A program made the translations under genes and the position numbers. The notes under the pieces are model-generated. The model saw only the letters and a program-made list of their open reading frames with translations. It was not told where the DNA came from and did not search any database. 64,000 nucleotides of DNA from Apricaphanius iberus (Eukaryota; Chordata; Actinopteri; Cyprinodontiformes; Aphaniidae): contig JAPXFQ010002083.1 of assembly GCA_028564705.1 (NCBI GenBank), positions 1 through 64,000 on the forward strand. Direction: 5' to 3'. Positions 24,328 to 36,264 of the stretch are shown here, piece after piece. Position 1 is the first letter of the stretch. Each line of letters opens with the position of its first letter.

Positions 24328-25848
24328 TTATTTTAGCTTTAGGAACTCAGCAGAGGCTCCACCATAATACGAGAACAAGGAGAAAAGCCCAATCCCAGCA
24401 TATAGAGGCTGAGTGAATGTGGTCTGGACTCTGTGGAGGAGAGTCATGGTTTCAGAGACGCTGTAGAAAGACAGAATACCTGCTTTGTGATCCAGGTACA
24501 CCCCTACTCTGGAGGAAACTGGACCTGATAGTGGAGTTTTAACAAGGTTATGATAAAATGTGTAGCTGTCTGTATTACAAGATAATGACCAACATGTGTC
24601 ATTGAATCCAAACTCAGATTGTTTCAATATTCCTTTTCTGCTGATGTTGTTGTACGAAACTGCTACTTCAATCCCTCCTCTCCACTCCACCTCCCAGTAA
24701 CAACGTCCAGTCAGACTCTCTCCACTCAACACCTGAGAACAACCAGTGAATCTGTCTGGATGGTCAGGATAAGATTGTTGTTTCTCTGTTTTTGTTACTT
24801 TTCGGTTCCCCTCAGATAATAACAGATATCTGTTTACTGTGTTTGGATCCAGAGTGATTTCTTTTGAATATTTTAGGAATCCAGCTCTGGTCTTTGGTTC
24901 TGTTTCTGGTTCTGACAGTAGAACATCGACCTCATTGACCATCAATGAGATGTTTGTCCATGAGTCTCTCAGGATGTCCTGTACTTTTTCTCTGAGCTCT
25001 GATACAGCTACTGTTACATCCTCAAAGTATCTCTGAGGACGAATCTTGATTCTGGATGAGTTTGTAGAATCACTGAGAGCTGAAAGTGAGGGATGGTTGT
25101 GGAGAAACTGGTTTTGATCCTCTGTGTTTGAGAGCTGCTCCAGCTCAGAGTCTTTCCTCTTCAGCTCAGTGATCTCCTGCTCCAGCTTCTCCTGAAGCTC
25201 TTTGACTCGACTCACTTCAGTTTCCTGCTGAGATCTGATCTTCTGCTTCACATCAAAGCTTCTTTTCTGGAGGAGACGGATCAGCTCAGTGAAGATCTTC
25301 TCACTGTCCTCCACTGCTTTATCAGCAGAGACATTGATGGCCTCCACCTCCTGTTGAAGCAGCTTCACATCTTTCTCTTGAACCTGGATTCTCTGCTGGA
25401 TTTGTTGTCGCTTCTTGGATGGGTTCACCAGCTTGTGTTTCTTCAGTGGTGGAGCATCATAATGAGGTTGAAGGTGATTCTCACAGTAAGAACCTGGACA
25501 GGACAAACAAGACTTTGTAGCTTTCATCTTCCTCCCAGTACAGACATCACACGCCACATCTTCAGGTCCAGCATAGCAGTGATCAGCTGGAGCAGCTTGG
25601 AGTCCAGGCCTCTTCAGATCCTCCACTAAAGCTGCCAGCATGATGTTTTTTGTAAGGAGAGGTCTAAATCTGAAAATTTTCCTGCATTGAGGGCAGCTGT
25701 AGATTCTCTTCTGATCTTCTCCATCCCAGTGTGTTTGAATACAGGTCATACAGTAGCTGTGTCCACAGGAAATAGACGCAGGATCCTTCAGTAGATCCAA
25801 ACAGATCGAACAGGAGATTATCTCCTGATGAACTCTTCTCTGAGCCAT
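24328..25848 (-). CDS. TRIM E3 ubiquitin ligase (RING, B-box, coiled coil, PRY-SPRY)
   Basis: A complete intronless TRIM protein. In the 514-codon frame opening at 25,872, a C3HC4 RING spans residues 21-63 (CSIC, CGH, CMTC, CPQC) and should bind an E2 enzyme for ubiquitin transfer. A B-box-like zinc module follows at about 107-137 (CDVC, CLSC, HLQPHY), then a Glu/Lys-rich coiled coil at about 153-245 for dimerisation. A PRY-SPRY domain fills about 335-512 (LDPNTVNRYL, GRCYWEVEW, GVYLDHKAGILSFYS) and recognises substrate. I prefer the second Met (residue 9, MAQRRVHQE), as family members normally begin just before the RING, giving 506 residues. It resembles the multi-copy TRIM16/TRIM25/finTRIM-like group expanded in teleosts, several of which act in antiviral immunity. 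No frameshift or missing zinc ligand was seen. The exact subfamily is uncertain. Confidence 0.95.
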   Translation of the reverse strand: MAQRRVHQEIISCSICLDLLKDPASISCGHSYCMTCIQTHWDGEDQKRIYSCPQCRKIFRFRPLLTKNIMLAALVEDLKRPGLQAAPADHCYAGPEDVACDVCTGRKMKATKSCLSCPGSYCENHLQPHYDAPPLKKHKLVNPSKKRQQIQQRIQVQEKDVKLLQQEVEAINVSADKAVEDSEKIFTELIRLLQKRSFDVKQKIRSQQETEVSRVKELQEKLEQEITELKRKDSELEQLSNTEDQNQFLHNHPSLSALSDSTNSSRIKIRPQRYFEDVTVAVSELREKVQDILRDSWTNISLMVNEVDVLLSEPETEPKTRAGFLKYSKEITLDPNTVNRYLLLSEGNRKVTKTEKQQSYPDHPDRFTGCSQVLSGESLTGRCYWEVEWRGGIEVAVSYNNISRKGILKQSEFGFNDTCWSLSCNTDSYTFYHNLVKTPLSGPVSSRVGVYLDHKAGILSFYSVSETMTLLHRVQTTFTQPLYAGIGLFSLFSYYGGASAEFLKLK

Positions 25849-25879
25849 TTTACCTCTCACTAGCAGTGACAATGTTCAA

Positions 25880-28800
25880 ATCAACTCTCAGCAGATGTTG
25901 GTTACTCCCCGGTTAGAGAGAGGAGTAAAAATATGTCGATAATCTGGAATGACTTTGTTTCAAAGCAGGAAGATGACACATTTTCAAACTGACTCATTCC
26001 CAAAAGATGTGTGTTAAATTAACCCTTTTGGTTCTATGTTGCGTTAGAAATTTAAACCCAAACATATTGTTACGTTTTAGTTTAGACAGAACAATTATTT
26101 TTATTCAGCAAAACAGTCTAAAAAGAAATTGTCACAAAAATAATCAGAGGTCTTCTTTTTTTTCCGTTCATTTCAAGATCAGATCAGGTAGTTTATAATC
26201 CAGTCAATATTCACTCTATCTCATTCACATTTCCAAGCCGTTTGCAGTTGCAATCAGGAGCTTTTAACCCCTTGAGCACTCTAACCCCCATTTTTTGGGG
26301 GCACGCCTCCTAGAGTAAGATTTAACTTTCAACGTTCCATTATTTGTTATTACAGACACCAAAAGTTTGTCTAAAGTCATTAAAATTGAGTAGTTATGTT
26401 TATTTGGTTCTTTACAATGAAAACAAGCTGCTAATATGTATTTTTTCAGGCAGAATTCATATTTATATTTCATATTTTCTGTCTTTCAACCTCAATTACT
26501 CATGCCTGCTATGATTTTCTTGAGAATTTCCACATTGACAGTATCCCCATAGACCTTCCCATTGTATGAAAGCAATTTGAACCTTTTACCAGCTATAAAA
26601 ATCCTTCCACAGTGCTGGTATGCCAAATTCAGGAAAAAACTGCCTCAGAGATTAAACCCCAACAACTGCAAAAGTTGTATTAAAATGTTTTTGAAGCGAT
26701 CCCTACATCGCTGTAATCGTGGTCAGGGATCTGTGTTTCAGATGTCCCAACAGAGAAACTATTTTAAAAAAAACAGCCTAAGGAGATTAGAAATTTGGAG
26801 AAATTAAGTTTGTGCAAAAAATGAAGTTCAGAAAATAGCCTGAAAAGTAATTTTTGAATCCAGTCTGACCCCTGACCCCCCAATCTTAACACCTCCAAGT
26901 AAAAGAAAACTCCTCACATTGACCAAACAGAAAGCAAACAAACTGTCTTTATTACCTCAAACAAACTTTTACAGACTGCCACACTTGTACAGGCTTCGTT
27001 CCAGCACCCGGTGGCTTTCCGGTCTAACAGGTCCAGCAAAACTGATTCAACAGAATCAGTTCTCAAACACACCCTCGGTGTTGGAACGTTGTGTTCCTCA
27101 GAAAGAGTCTTTACATTTTTCTGATGTCTTCTCCTTTTCACAAGGATGGTTGCTGGAAACGTGATTGTGGCTCCCGCAGGTTGGTTATTTCTACAGTTTC
27201 TCCCTTTCCAACCTCCCATCTATTATGAATGAGAGCATGAGCTGACAAAGGACATCATAAAAAGGAGCGTAGATCTGCACAAACCTATGGTGGTCTTTAA
27301 TATCGTCATGAAGATGCTTGATTAGAAGGAGATGACTGCAGGGGCAGTTATCCGGAAATCGAGGAATCATGAAATCATCATCTGTTAAACATACTAGGGC
27401 TTTGACTTTTGCCCAAAAATTATATTTGAAGTTCGTCTGTTCGTTAATATTAAAATTATAATACATTACAATATTTATTAATTAAATTTTGACCATTAAA
27501 TGTCTTCAGTAAGACCGATATTGGTATCAAACTTAAGTTCTATATGTTAATAGACTACATGCACCAACGGCTGACTGTATCCGAATACTTCTACGAAGCT
27601 TGCTAGGTACTAGGCGAAAAGGAGTAAGTAAGCGATGTAGTAGATCCAAATCTCCAGTATGGATTGGAGTAGTAGTAGGAATAAAGTTCCCGGACAGCTA
27701 TTACTGCTACAGTAAGCAGCCGGTGGATGCTAGGCTATCCCACAATGCAGTGGAAGCCCCAAAATCGTAGGATAAGAGTGACCTCAGCACCTGAGGAACT
27801 GGCGACCATTTACATCGTCGCAATTTTGGCGTATAAATGTAAAAGTGTAGCGAGATTACTTTCATTGTTTTTTGACACCTGATTAAACATTTAAGATGAT
27901 GTTTAACAGGACCACAGGCAACCTTACGTAACCTAAACATCCAGCAAAATGGTGAAGCAGTACGTTCATTTTCATGCCTACTACTCGCTTGTTTGCATTG
28001 AATTGAAAACGTTTTCAAGCAAACACATTTTCAAAAAAAATACCCATACAGTTGTGAATGTTAAGAGATCCCTAAAATTTGTTCAAAAATCTTTCATTTT
28101 TAAAACATTCAAATTATATTTGAATAACGAAGTTTGGAGTCAAAGCCTTAAAAAACACACTCATTAACATTTATACCTTAAATACATGTGTTTTTGAAAT
28201 GTTTTTGGTGACACACCAGCATTTATTATTAAAGGCCTATTGTTCATTTTCAGAGCTGTCACTCCTGCGAGCGTCTCACTGCTTTACGGTATTAGGTAAC
28301 ACGCTACCAAATGGATATAAACAAACCTGTGGTTTTGGGACATGAGCTACGGCAGATCCATCAAAGAAACCAAAGAAGACACCATCAGAAGAAGCGAGGA
28401 AAAGAAAAAGAGAACGTGATAGAGCAAGCGTCAATACAAGAGTCACTATTGGCCTGACTTTTCCTCGCTGGAGAGCTCTTCAACTGAATGAAGTATGGAT
28501 GCTGATCTAGCTGTGTTGCTACTGGACTGTAAGGTAATAAATAATTGTTCTGGGGTTACTGTGTTTGGTCAGGCATGATGATGTAATACAGTGCGGGGAA
28601 AATTGTTTGACAGTTTACCAACGGACACATCGTTAGTTTGATGTTTTGTTGGTTTGGCTAGCGACCTTGTAAAACCATCAGTACACTGGCCTTTTCAGAT
28701 GCTCTCCATAGAGATTTTATTTTACAACAGTGGCCTTACGCTGCAAGACTTGAGAGGGCAAATATCCACAAAGTTAAACCTAGTTTATACCTTAATGCAG

Positions 28801-28890
28801 CACCATTATCCGTCAACGCAAGGATGGACTGAGTAGAGCCCAATTTTCTAACGATCCATTTCTGACAACAGAAAAGCCTATTAGTCGCTG
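25880..28890. other. Gene-free interval
   Basis: Upstream of TRIM and beyond I see only chance frames. A minus-strand frame at 26,914-27,219 (101 codons) is unrecognised and lacks supporting splice sites. The AT-rich 28,000-28,240 and 28,500-28,850 stretches show nothing definable. Confidence 0.45.
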
Positions 28891-28895
28891 TAACC

Positions 28896-30450
28896 TAGTG
28901 TTCCTCAATTATTTCCTGCCATGCCGCCCCTAGAGACCATATTTTTTTCATGCCCCCCATCCCCCCACCCCAACCAGATTGATGTCTAAAAATATTTAAT
29001 TATTTATTGATACAAACCGGCCCCAGCACACTGCATATACTATATAGTGTTTATGAAAAAATATTAATTAAATAAGATGCAGCTACTTCAAATGGTTGCA
29101 ACTCATTTTATTTTTTTAGGTCTTGACACTATTTCCAAGTTCAGTTTATTAACTCAGTTGGTGACATTTAATCCAGACTGCTCGGTCTGTGTGATGCTCA
29201 GAACACAAACAGTTCAAATGATTCACTGGGATGGGAATTTTCAAACTAATATGGAATATTAAAGCTTTTTTAAACTGTGTTAATTGATAACCTGTCAGCT
29301 TAACCAGTTTATTACATTTCAAGCTACATAACTTCACCTTTACTGTTTTTCTTTTCAGCTCTACAACCCTATGAAATCCATTCATTATGTTAGAAATGCT
29401 TTATTTCACAAGTTCCACTTTTTCCATTTAGATTTTTCTGAATTCTTCTTTTTCCATTCTAGTCATATTTATTCAACCCAAAAAAGTGTAATTGTGGTGA
29501 CTGAAAACAATTGACCAAATAAATAACTAAATATCACATTTACTGTTATTCACAACTATTTTCACAAATCTAACAGTGCTGTGGTTCAAGTATTTTCCTG
29601 TAATTTTTAAAGAACTAAAACATCCTATGTGCAAAACGAGTAATCTCATATTTTTCATAGGCCCTATTACATAAAATCTCTCACCACCTGATCAAGTCTC
29701 ATAGAGACCTGGAAACAGTAAATATTCACATTACTTCCATATTTTTCTAAGCCTGTGTTCATTTTTATTTCATAGTCCTTCCCAGAATCCAGTGAAATCA
29801 ATGTATGTCAGTGCTTTTATGTTTAACGGTCTGCAGCGCTTCGTTTGCGTTTTTTTACCTGACAGGGCTCTCGTTTCTTCTTGTTTTTAATGCAAACCTT
29901 GCTATCACTGGTCGTCACCGCGGACATACAGAATTTATAGAAGGATCTTCCCCCGATTCATAAATATCTCTGTCCCTCACGCTAAACGTCAACTTTTTTG
30001 TATGGGTTTTTTTCGGGGATGGGGGCGTCCGTGTTTCTGTGAGTTTTCTTGCTCTGGCGGGCAGGTTTAGTCTGTCTGCAACAAGAGGAGGGCCGACCTC
30101 CTGGTAAAAGCAAAGGTCAGCCTTACAGGAGCGGGAGCCGCCAGATCACTACAGGAACAGCTTTGTGTAGGCTACTCCATTTTTAGTTGTTAAATTCCGC
30201 GAATCCATCTCCGTTTCCCGCAGCATGGATTAGAGAACATCTTTGTCTCTCGGATCTGTCTGTGTAGACTTCTTCTGCTGGGCTGAACAGAAAGCTTGTT
30301 GATAAGTATGAGCACTGCTGCCACCTAGTTACTGGAGGCTTAATCACAGTTAAAGTATGAATAACAGGGGTGGGGGTGATCTGACGCCCCCCTAACAACC
30401 CCTTCGCGCCACCCCGGGGGGGCGGGCCCCACCATTTGAGAAGCACTGGT
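28896..30450. mobile_element. Probable non-autonomous hAT-like element
   Basis: The left end, TAGTGTTCCTCAATTATTTC, and the complement of the right end, CAGTGCTTCTCAAATGGTGG, are both variants of the CAGTGGTTCTCAAA-type hAT terminus. Subterminal C/G runs follow on each side (CCCCCCATCCCCCCACCCC and CCCCGGGGGGGCGGGCCCC). The internal DNA is non-coding. No convincing 8-bp duplication is preserved, so the outer limits are approximate. Confidence 0.55.
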
Positions 30451-31012
30451 GTAGAGAGCTTCAAATGGTCTTATTTTAAAGGCATTTGTGTGCTGAAGAG
30501 GGTATTATGTATGTGATCTCTGTCTGATGTAAATTCGCTGACTTTGGAAGCTTTTTACCTGTGGTCAGGTTTTTTTTTAACACCAACCTCGGATGATCCG
30601 CTCCTTTACATTTATGATTATAATTCATCCATACTTAGGTGTAGAGAGTTTCAATTGGTCTCATTATAAAGGTATTTGTGTGCTGAAGAAGACTATATGT
30701 GTATGGTCTCTGTCTGATTTAAACCCACTGACTTTTGTGGCTTTTTACCTTTTGTCGGGATTTATTTTAACAGCAAATTCGGATTATACGCCAGCTAACA
30801 TTTTTGTTCATAACTCATCCATACTTAGGTTTAGAGAGCATCAATTGGTCTCATTTTAAAGGTATTTTTGTGCTGAATAGGGTAATATGTGTATGATCTC
30901 TGTCTGATGGAAACCCACTGACTTTTTAAGCTTTTTACATTTTGTCGGGATCTATTTTAACAGCACGTCGGATGATCCGCTCCCTAACATTTTTGTTCAT
31001 AACTCATCCATA
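30446..31012. repeat. Tandem repeat, period about 190 bp, 3 copies
   Basis: Three successive units start near 30,450, 30,641 and 30,831. Each contains TAGAGAG, TCAAATGGTC or TCAATTGGTC, TGTGCTGAA, ATCTCTGTCTGAT, CACTGACTTT, GCTTTTTAC, and ends CATAACTCATCCATA. The first copy joins directly to the right end of the hAT-like element. Non-coding. Confidence 0.85.
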
Positions 31013-31013
31013 G

Positions 31014-31285
31014 TTACACCCTTAAAAAAAGGTTCAAGTTAGAACCAAAGGTGGTTTTTCGCAGTGATGCCACAGGAGAACCTTTATAGGTTCTACAAGA
31101 AACCTTTTCCCTATTGGTTCTTCAAAGAACCATTTATAATAGGGTTCTTTAAAGAACTTTGCTAGGTTCTCTGTGGAACTTTAAAAGCAAATCCTTTTAG
31201 GGCTCCACACAGAACCATTTATCAAGAGGTTCTCTGAATAACCAATTTCATTTGGGTGCTTTAGAAAACCAAAACCGGTTCTTAA
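31014..31285. repeat. GGTTCT/AGAACC-rich palindromic repeat
   Basis: The stretch is built from alternating GGTTCT and AGAACC words, many as local palindromes such as GGTTCTTCAAAGAACC. It begins TTACACCCTTAAAAAAAGG and ends near AAACCGGTTCTTAACC. The texture matches a non-autonomous DNA transposon family abundant in fish, but I cannot assign the superfamily. Confidence 0.6.
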
Positions 31286-31788
31286 CCATCTTCCTGATAG
31301 TGCTGGCTCCATTAGGAAACTCTAATAATAAATCTGCTTCTTTTTTTTTAAGATCAGAAATGGTTCATTTCAAATGTGCTGAAATTAACTAAAAATAAAA
31401 TTTAGAACATTAAATCACTGACCTACACCGGTCAAAGCTTTTTTTATGTACAACCAGATAAAACTTTGCTTTAGACATTATGAAGGAATTTCTAAACCAG
31501 TTTGCAACATAAGCTAAAAAAAGTAGATACAGATGTGATTTTTTTTGCAATACATGAGTTTTATACATTTCTTTCAAAGTAAAATACCACTGTTTGATAA
31601 TGAAAACTGCTGATATGACAAGTCTGCAGAGGCAAATGACCGAAACGGATCACTTAACTGTAATGCAGCTGTTGAAAACAGGTAAAAGTATCAATTCATA
31701 AAAATGGTATAAAACGGACATCCTCAAAGAAAGTCCAAACACACATCCATACCAAATAGCTTTTTACAGGTGCTGAGTCGGTAACATC

Positions 31789-32201
31789 TCAACTCACACA
31801 CTGCAAGGTTCCAAAATGCAGTTGGTTATCTGCTGCAGGAAAGTAGTTGTAACGTTTCAAGCAAGAAAGCTCCTATTCAGATGGTATCTTAAATATCATG
31901 TGACTTAGGTCACCAGATGGCTTTTGTACTAGCAGACATAATCCTATGCAAGACACAAAGGTATTGAAGATCTGGAAAAACACAATCTAATACCAATAAT
32001 GATGGTTTAGAGTGCCGATATTTTAGTAAATAACACTTTACACAAGCCATTATGTGACCCACATCACATGATATTTAAGATGGCGTCAATCTTTAAACTC
32101 ATGTCTGACAAAGAACTTTCTTGCTTGAAATGTTACAACTGCTTTACTGCAGTAAAAAAGTGTAACTGCATATTGGAGCTCTGCTGTATTAGAGTTGTTT
32201 G
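31789..32201. repeat. Hairpin-forming inverted repeat (MITE-like)
   Basis: The left arm (about 31,789-31,930) and right arm (about 32,035-32,201) are imperfect complements. Shared blocks include ATGCAGTT, CTGCAG, AGTTGTAAC-TTTCAAGCAAG, and ATCTTAAATATCATGTGA followed by GGTCAC and ATGGCTT. The spacer is about 100 bp. Non-coding. No clear target duplication was identified. Confidence 0.7.
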
Positions 32202-32330
32202 ACTTTTTCTCAAAAATTCAAAATCCTGTCAGGAGGATCTAGAGTTGAACATACTACAAAACATCTGGCAAATCATATGAACAGATTACCGTCAAATCAT
32301 AACGGACAAAACAGAACCAGGCTTGCTCTT

Positions 32331-33000
32331 TTACAGCGAGTTATAAAACCTTTGCACAGCAATTGGAGCAGAACCCTTCATTTCACAAACAAAGACTTCC
32401 AGAAAGGAAACAGCCTTTTTTAAGTTCTTAGGATACTCAACTTGGAAGATGTGGTACAGAGAAAAAGCAACAGCTAGAGCAAGAGAGATGTCAACACTGT
32501 CATCATCAAGGATCATCTCTTCACCATCCATCTTCACTGTGATGGCACTACTCTGCAGTGGATTTCCGTACTTGCACTTTGTCAGGACAATAGTTGGAGT
32601 TGGAAACACGGGATCCTGTAAAATGTAATCAAAGAAAGTTTTTTCTGCGACTTGATTAACCAGTTAACTTGATAACAAGGCGGCGTTTCGACTAGATTAG
32701 TCAATTGGCATAACAATTAAAACACACCATACGATTATCGCGATCAAGCTTTTTAATATTGCGATTTAGATTTCTTGCCCAGCCCTAATAAAATTAGATT
32801 ATGAAGTTGTAAAGGCACAACATCCCTCTTTTTTCCTCTTCTGTCTGTGAGCCATCAAGTACAACCAAACACTTATCCTTGAGGACATTTTTAGGAGCTT
32901 TGTCGACGATTTTATTTGGACATCTTGGCGAGGTTAATGATTACTTTTTTGTCCACGTCCACTTTGCTGATGAGCTTCATTTCCTCTAGAATCTAAGACA
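32331..33000 (-). pseudogene. Two exon-like blocks of an unnamed multi-exon gene, probably decayed
   Basis: The downstream block (32,331-32,615) has a good acceptor (tacattttacag) and an open frame starting DPVFPTPTIVL and containing LALAVAFSLYHIFQVEYPK before a stop. The upstream block (about 32,815-32,990) reads LEEMKLISKVDVDKKV and then, after a +1 shift, KNVLKDKCLVVLDGSQTEEE. Order and style recall the C-terminal ends of multi-copy teleost proteins, but I cannot name the family with confidence. The frameshift and lack of a clear donor suggest a pseudogene. A GGGCTGGGC / ATCGCGAT hAT-MITE-like remnant lies between the blocks at about 32,700-32,790. Confidence 0.45.
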
Positions 33001-34700
33001 CACACAGTATGACAGAAAAAAATGGCAACCAGAATTTAAGAAATACTTCTATTGGAATAGCTAATCTCTCACAGGCGTGGATCAATACTTGTATTCTCAA
33101 GTCACATCAGATTTTCTATAACAACAAATAAGTCTACAAAGTTATCTGACATTTTAGCCTGTATTTTTGTGTTTTATTGATGGCAGTCGGAGAAATGGAA
33201 CAAATGAGGTCTACAAGTTCACTCAAATGCCAAATGGGGCAACATTACATTAAAAAAGCTTCAAAGTCTTTCAAACCTTGTTCCATGAGGATGGGTATGG
33301 TCCACAAAAAGTCCTTTCGGTATTACATTGTGTACAATGTATTCTAGGATTTTGGACCCCAAACTGGCAGAAGCGAGCATACCAGGCTGCTCTCACAAAT
33401 GATTCGTATGTATTCTTATGAAAAGTGATGCACGGATATTCGTACATATTTCCACGAAATTCTGACCCAGGACGCTCCGTTCACATGACGTTTGCTCTGC
33501 AGGCATTCCCTGTAGACTATTTATTATTTTAAAATTAACGTCTACACCAAGCATGAATAAGGTATTTTAAAACAATTTTAGTAAAAGGAAAAGAAAGAAA
33601 CTTTATTCGTGAAGTCATTCCATCTTTAGTTTGCTGTCGAAAATTTCTTAATAAAAAGACAGAAGGGACATTGACTCGTCCAGACGTCACCGCATGACGT
33701 TCAGGTGTCATAATGAAATAAGAACCCCTATCGTTACAAGGTAGCCTACCCTTTACTTTTTAGTAAAATAAATTAATAAATAAAAACAGATTAGATCGTG
33801 TCAGAGTAATGTTTAGATCGCATGGCCTATATGTTAGAAGCCAGGGGTCATGTTATGGCATTTCACTCTGTCAGAATATGAATCCCTCCTATTTTTCACG
33901 TGGAGAGTGCTTTTCACGGCAGTGATGCTTATTTCGGTACAATACTGATTTTTGTTTTTTTAATACGTGACTGCTGCCACTGAGAGCCGTACTTCAGTCA
34001 TTCATCTGTCATCCTCCAACGTAAGTAGATAAGCAGTTTTTATAGCCTATCTATCAAACAAATGAAATATAAAAATGCTAAACTGACAATTTAGAAAGTT
34101 AGTCAGTGTGCAGTAGGATAGCCTAGTTATTTTTTACTTATTTTTCACATAGAAATGTCTGGCTTTGCTAAAGTTGGATGGTTAAAAAAAGCTAATGTCA
34201 GCAAAGAAGCAGAACATTTAAAGGGATGATATCTATAGATACATGAATAGGTGACTTTTCATTTATACAAGCAGTGTGTGTGTGTGTATGTGGGGGGGGG
34301 GGGTAGTCCACTTGTTATATAGGCCTATTATACAATGACCTTTTTTCATTTTTTTCTATTTACTTTTAAGAGATCATCCATCATCATCCGGTAGGTAATA
34401 TTGCTGCCAGATGCATCTGTACATTATGCTCTAATTTGTCACCCTCAGATTTGACTGAATGGTTGATTGACTGATTTACTGATTGACTGTTTACAATATA
34501 AACCTAAAGAGTGACTGAACAACTTAAGATACTGAATATTATAACTGTCTACAATTTGTTGTAGAAGGACTAGTTGAATGCTGATAATTATACAAATAGG
34601 GCTAATTAGATTTTTCTATTGTATGACCTGTTCTGATCATAGAGCTAATGTTTGTTTTTTGTTTTTGATTGTTTTTTCTTTGTTGTTGCTTTTTTGTCAT
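33001..34700. other. Gene-free interval
   Basis: No exon found on either strand. A short (GT)n and poly(G) run lies at 34,274-34,303. The stretch 33,390-33,900 is AT-rich and without recognisable ends. Confidence 0.4.
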
Positions 34701-35489
34701 TTCTCCCTTTCAGCTGGAATGCCAGGCTCAACACTGAAGTCATGTGCATTTTGCAAGCAACAAATTCGTGTTGCCTGCAAAACATGCAAACTATGTGGCC
34801 CAACAGCCTTTAAAGAAAAAAAATAGAACAGGCGAAAAGCAGGATTAACCAGCAATGGGCGAAAAAGCTAAAAGCAGGAGGGAACACCTGCAAGCTTGTG
34901 GATTCTGCCCATATTCTGGTAAGAACCCTCAACATTGTTGGAATGTCAGAAGTTTTGGATTATTTGGCTTAATGTTTGTGACAAAATGTCTATTTTTCAA
35001 AGACATCATTTTTTTACTTCTCTAAAGCTATTCGTATGATTATAAAAAAGGAAAAAATTAAAACAACTGAAAATCTGTAAATGTGACTGGAATTTCAAAC
35101 ATGTTTAGACCTAAATATTTGGTTTGTTTAAAGGCATGCTCAAAAGACACCATAGGAATTTAGGACATTTCAGCCACTAACAATATTAGTCATTTTCATT
35201 TTCAGTTCATCAATTTTGACGAGGAATCTTATTTGTTTGCAGATTCAGAAGTTCAAGATGGCTGGTTTGAACCCAGTTTTACTTGTGTAATTGTTCAAAT
35301 GCAATGTCTTTAGATTTAGCTTTTTTGCAGTCGGTGCAACCATCTAGAGCTTTTGATTTATAAAATCCTAGAAAAATATTTTTGGACTGATTAAATCTTT
35401 GCACTGATTAATTATTGGGATTCATTACTTGGAGACAAGGTGTGAGTAATGTGGCATCAATCCATATCATCATCTATTAAGTTGCATCT

Positions 35490-36095
35490 TAGGCCAGCAG
35501 ATAATATTATACGGGGAGTAAGACGACTAAATGTTATCCACTCCACACGGGAATTTACGCCCCATTTAAGGTCCATTTAAGGTCCCATGATTGCGCAATC
35601 CAATGCAGACCTGTGCATGTACTGGGCATGTGCGGGGAAAAAACAAACACAAAAAGAACACAGATTGACGCGTATAAACTACGTCACAGCCTACATAATA
35701 TAAACAAGAAGCTCTAAAGCACAGTTTATAATATCTCGTTGTCTGAAGAGAACAATGGCTGCTCAGAAGAAGAGAGAATTTGTGGTGTGGACCGACGACG
35801 AGATCGACTTGTTATTAAAAGTGACACAAGAATACAAAGCTGCCATGATGCTGCAAAATGTGGACGCAGCATTTGATTCACGTCGCTGCTCTGATTTAGC
35901 CGGGGACTGGAGAAGTTGCATACAGACGTGCTCATTTAGCCGTTGAGATAACAGTTAGACGGCTCTCTCACCCAGCTAATAATCATCCGGCCACAGACCA
36001 CAAACAACGGCAACTTAGTGTGGACGATAGGGGGGTGTAGACTAAATTGGTATACGTTTAAGGCATTATCCGGACTAGTGTGGACATGGCCTTAG
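35490..36095 (+). mobile_element. PIF/Harbinger-like element with Myb/SANT-like N-terminal ORF
   Basis: The right end reads, inward, GGCCATGTCCACACTAGTCC and GGATAATGCC, a terminus type common in fish Harbinger MITEs. The left limit is approximate. An ORF at 35,755-35,946 begins MAAQKKREFVVWTDDEID, followed by LLLKVTQEYK and a NVD motif. This is the first helix region of the Myb/SANT-like protein that Harbinger elements encode beside their transposase. It stops after 63 codons, so only the N-terminal part remains. Confidence 0.65.
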
Positions 36096-36264
36096 GTTTT
36101 CTGCCGTGCTGATTACATTTTCCTTTTTAAGTCACCCTCAGTTTATGGGAAAAACTACTAATAAGCCTTTAGTGTGGATATCCACAGACACAGGATCCTC
36201 CACGCCACGGGCTCTGCCTCCTAGGTCTGCAGGGTTTACTGCTGTTGTCAAACCAGATGTTTCC

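Noticed and set aside
26914..27219. 101-codon minus-strand frame near the TRIM gene
   Set aside because: I considered an exon, but found no acceptor or donor agreement and no known motif.
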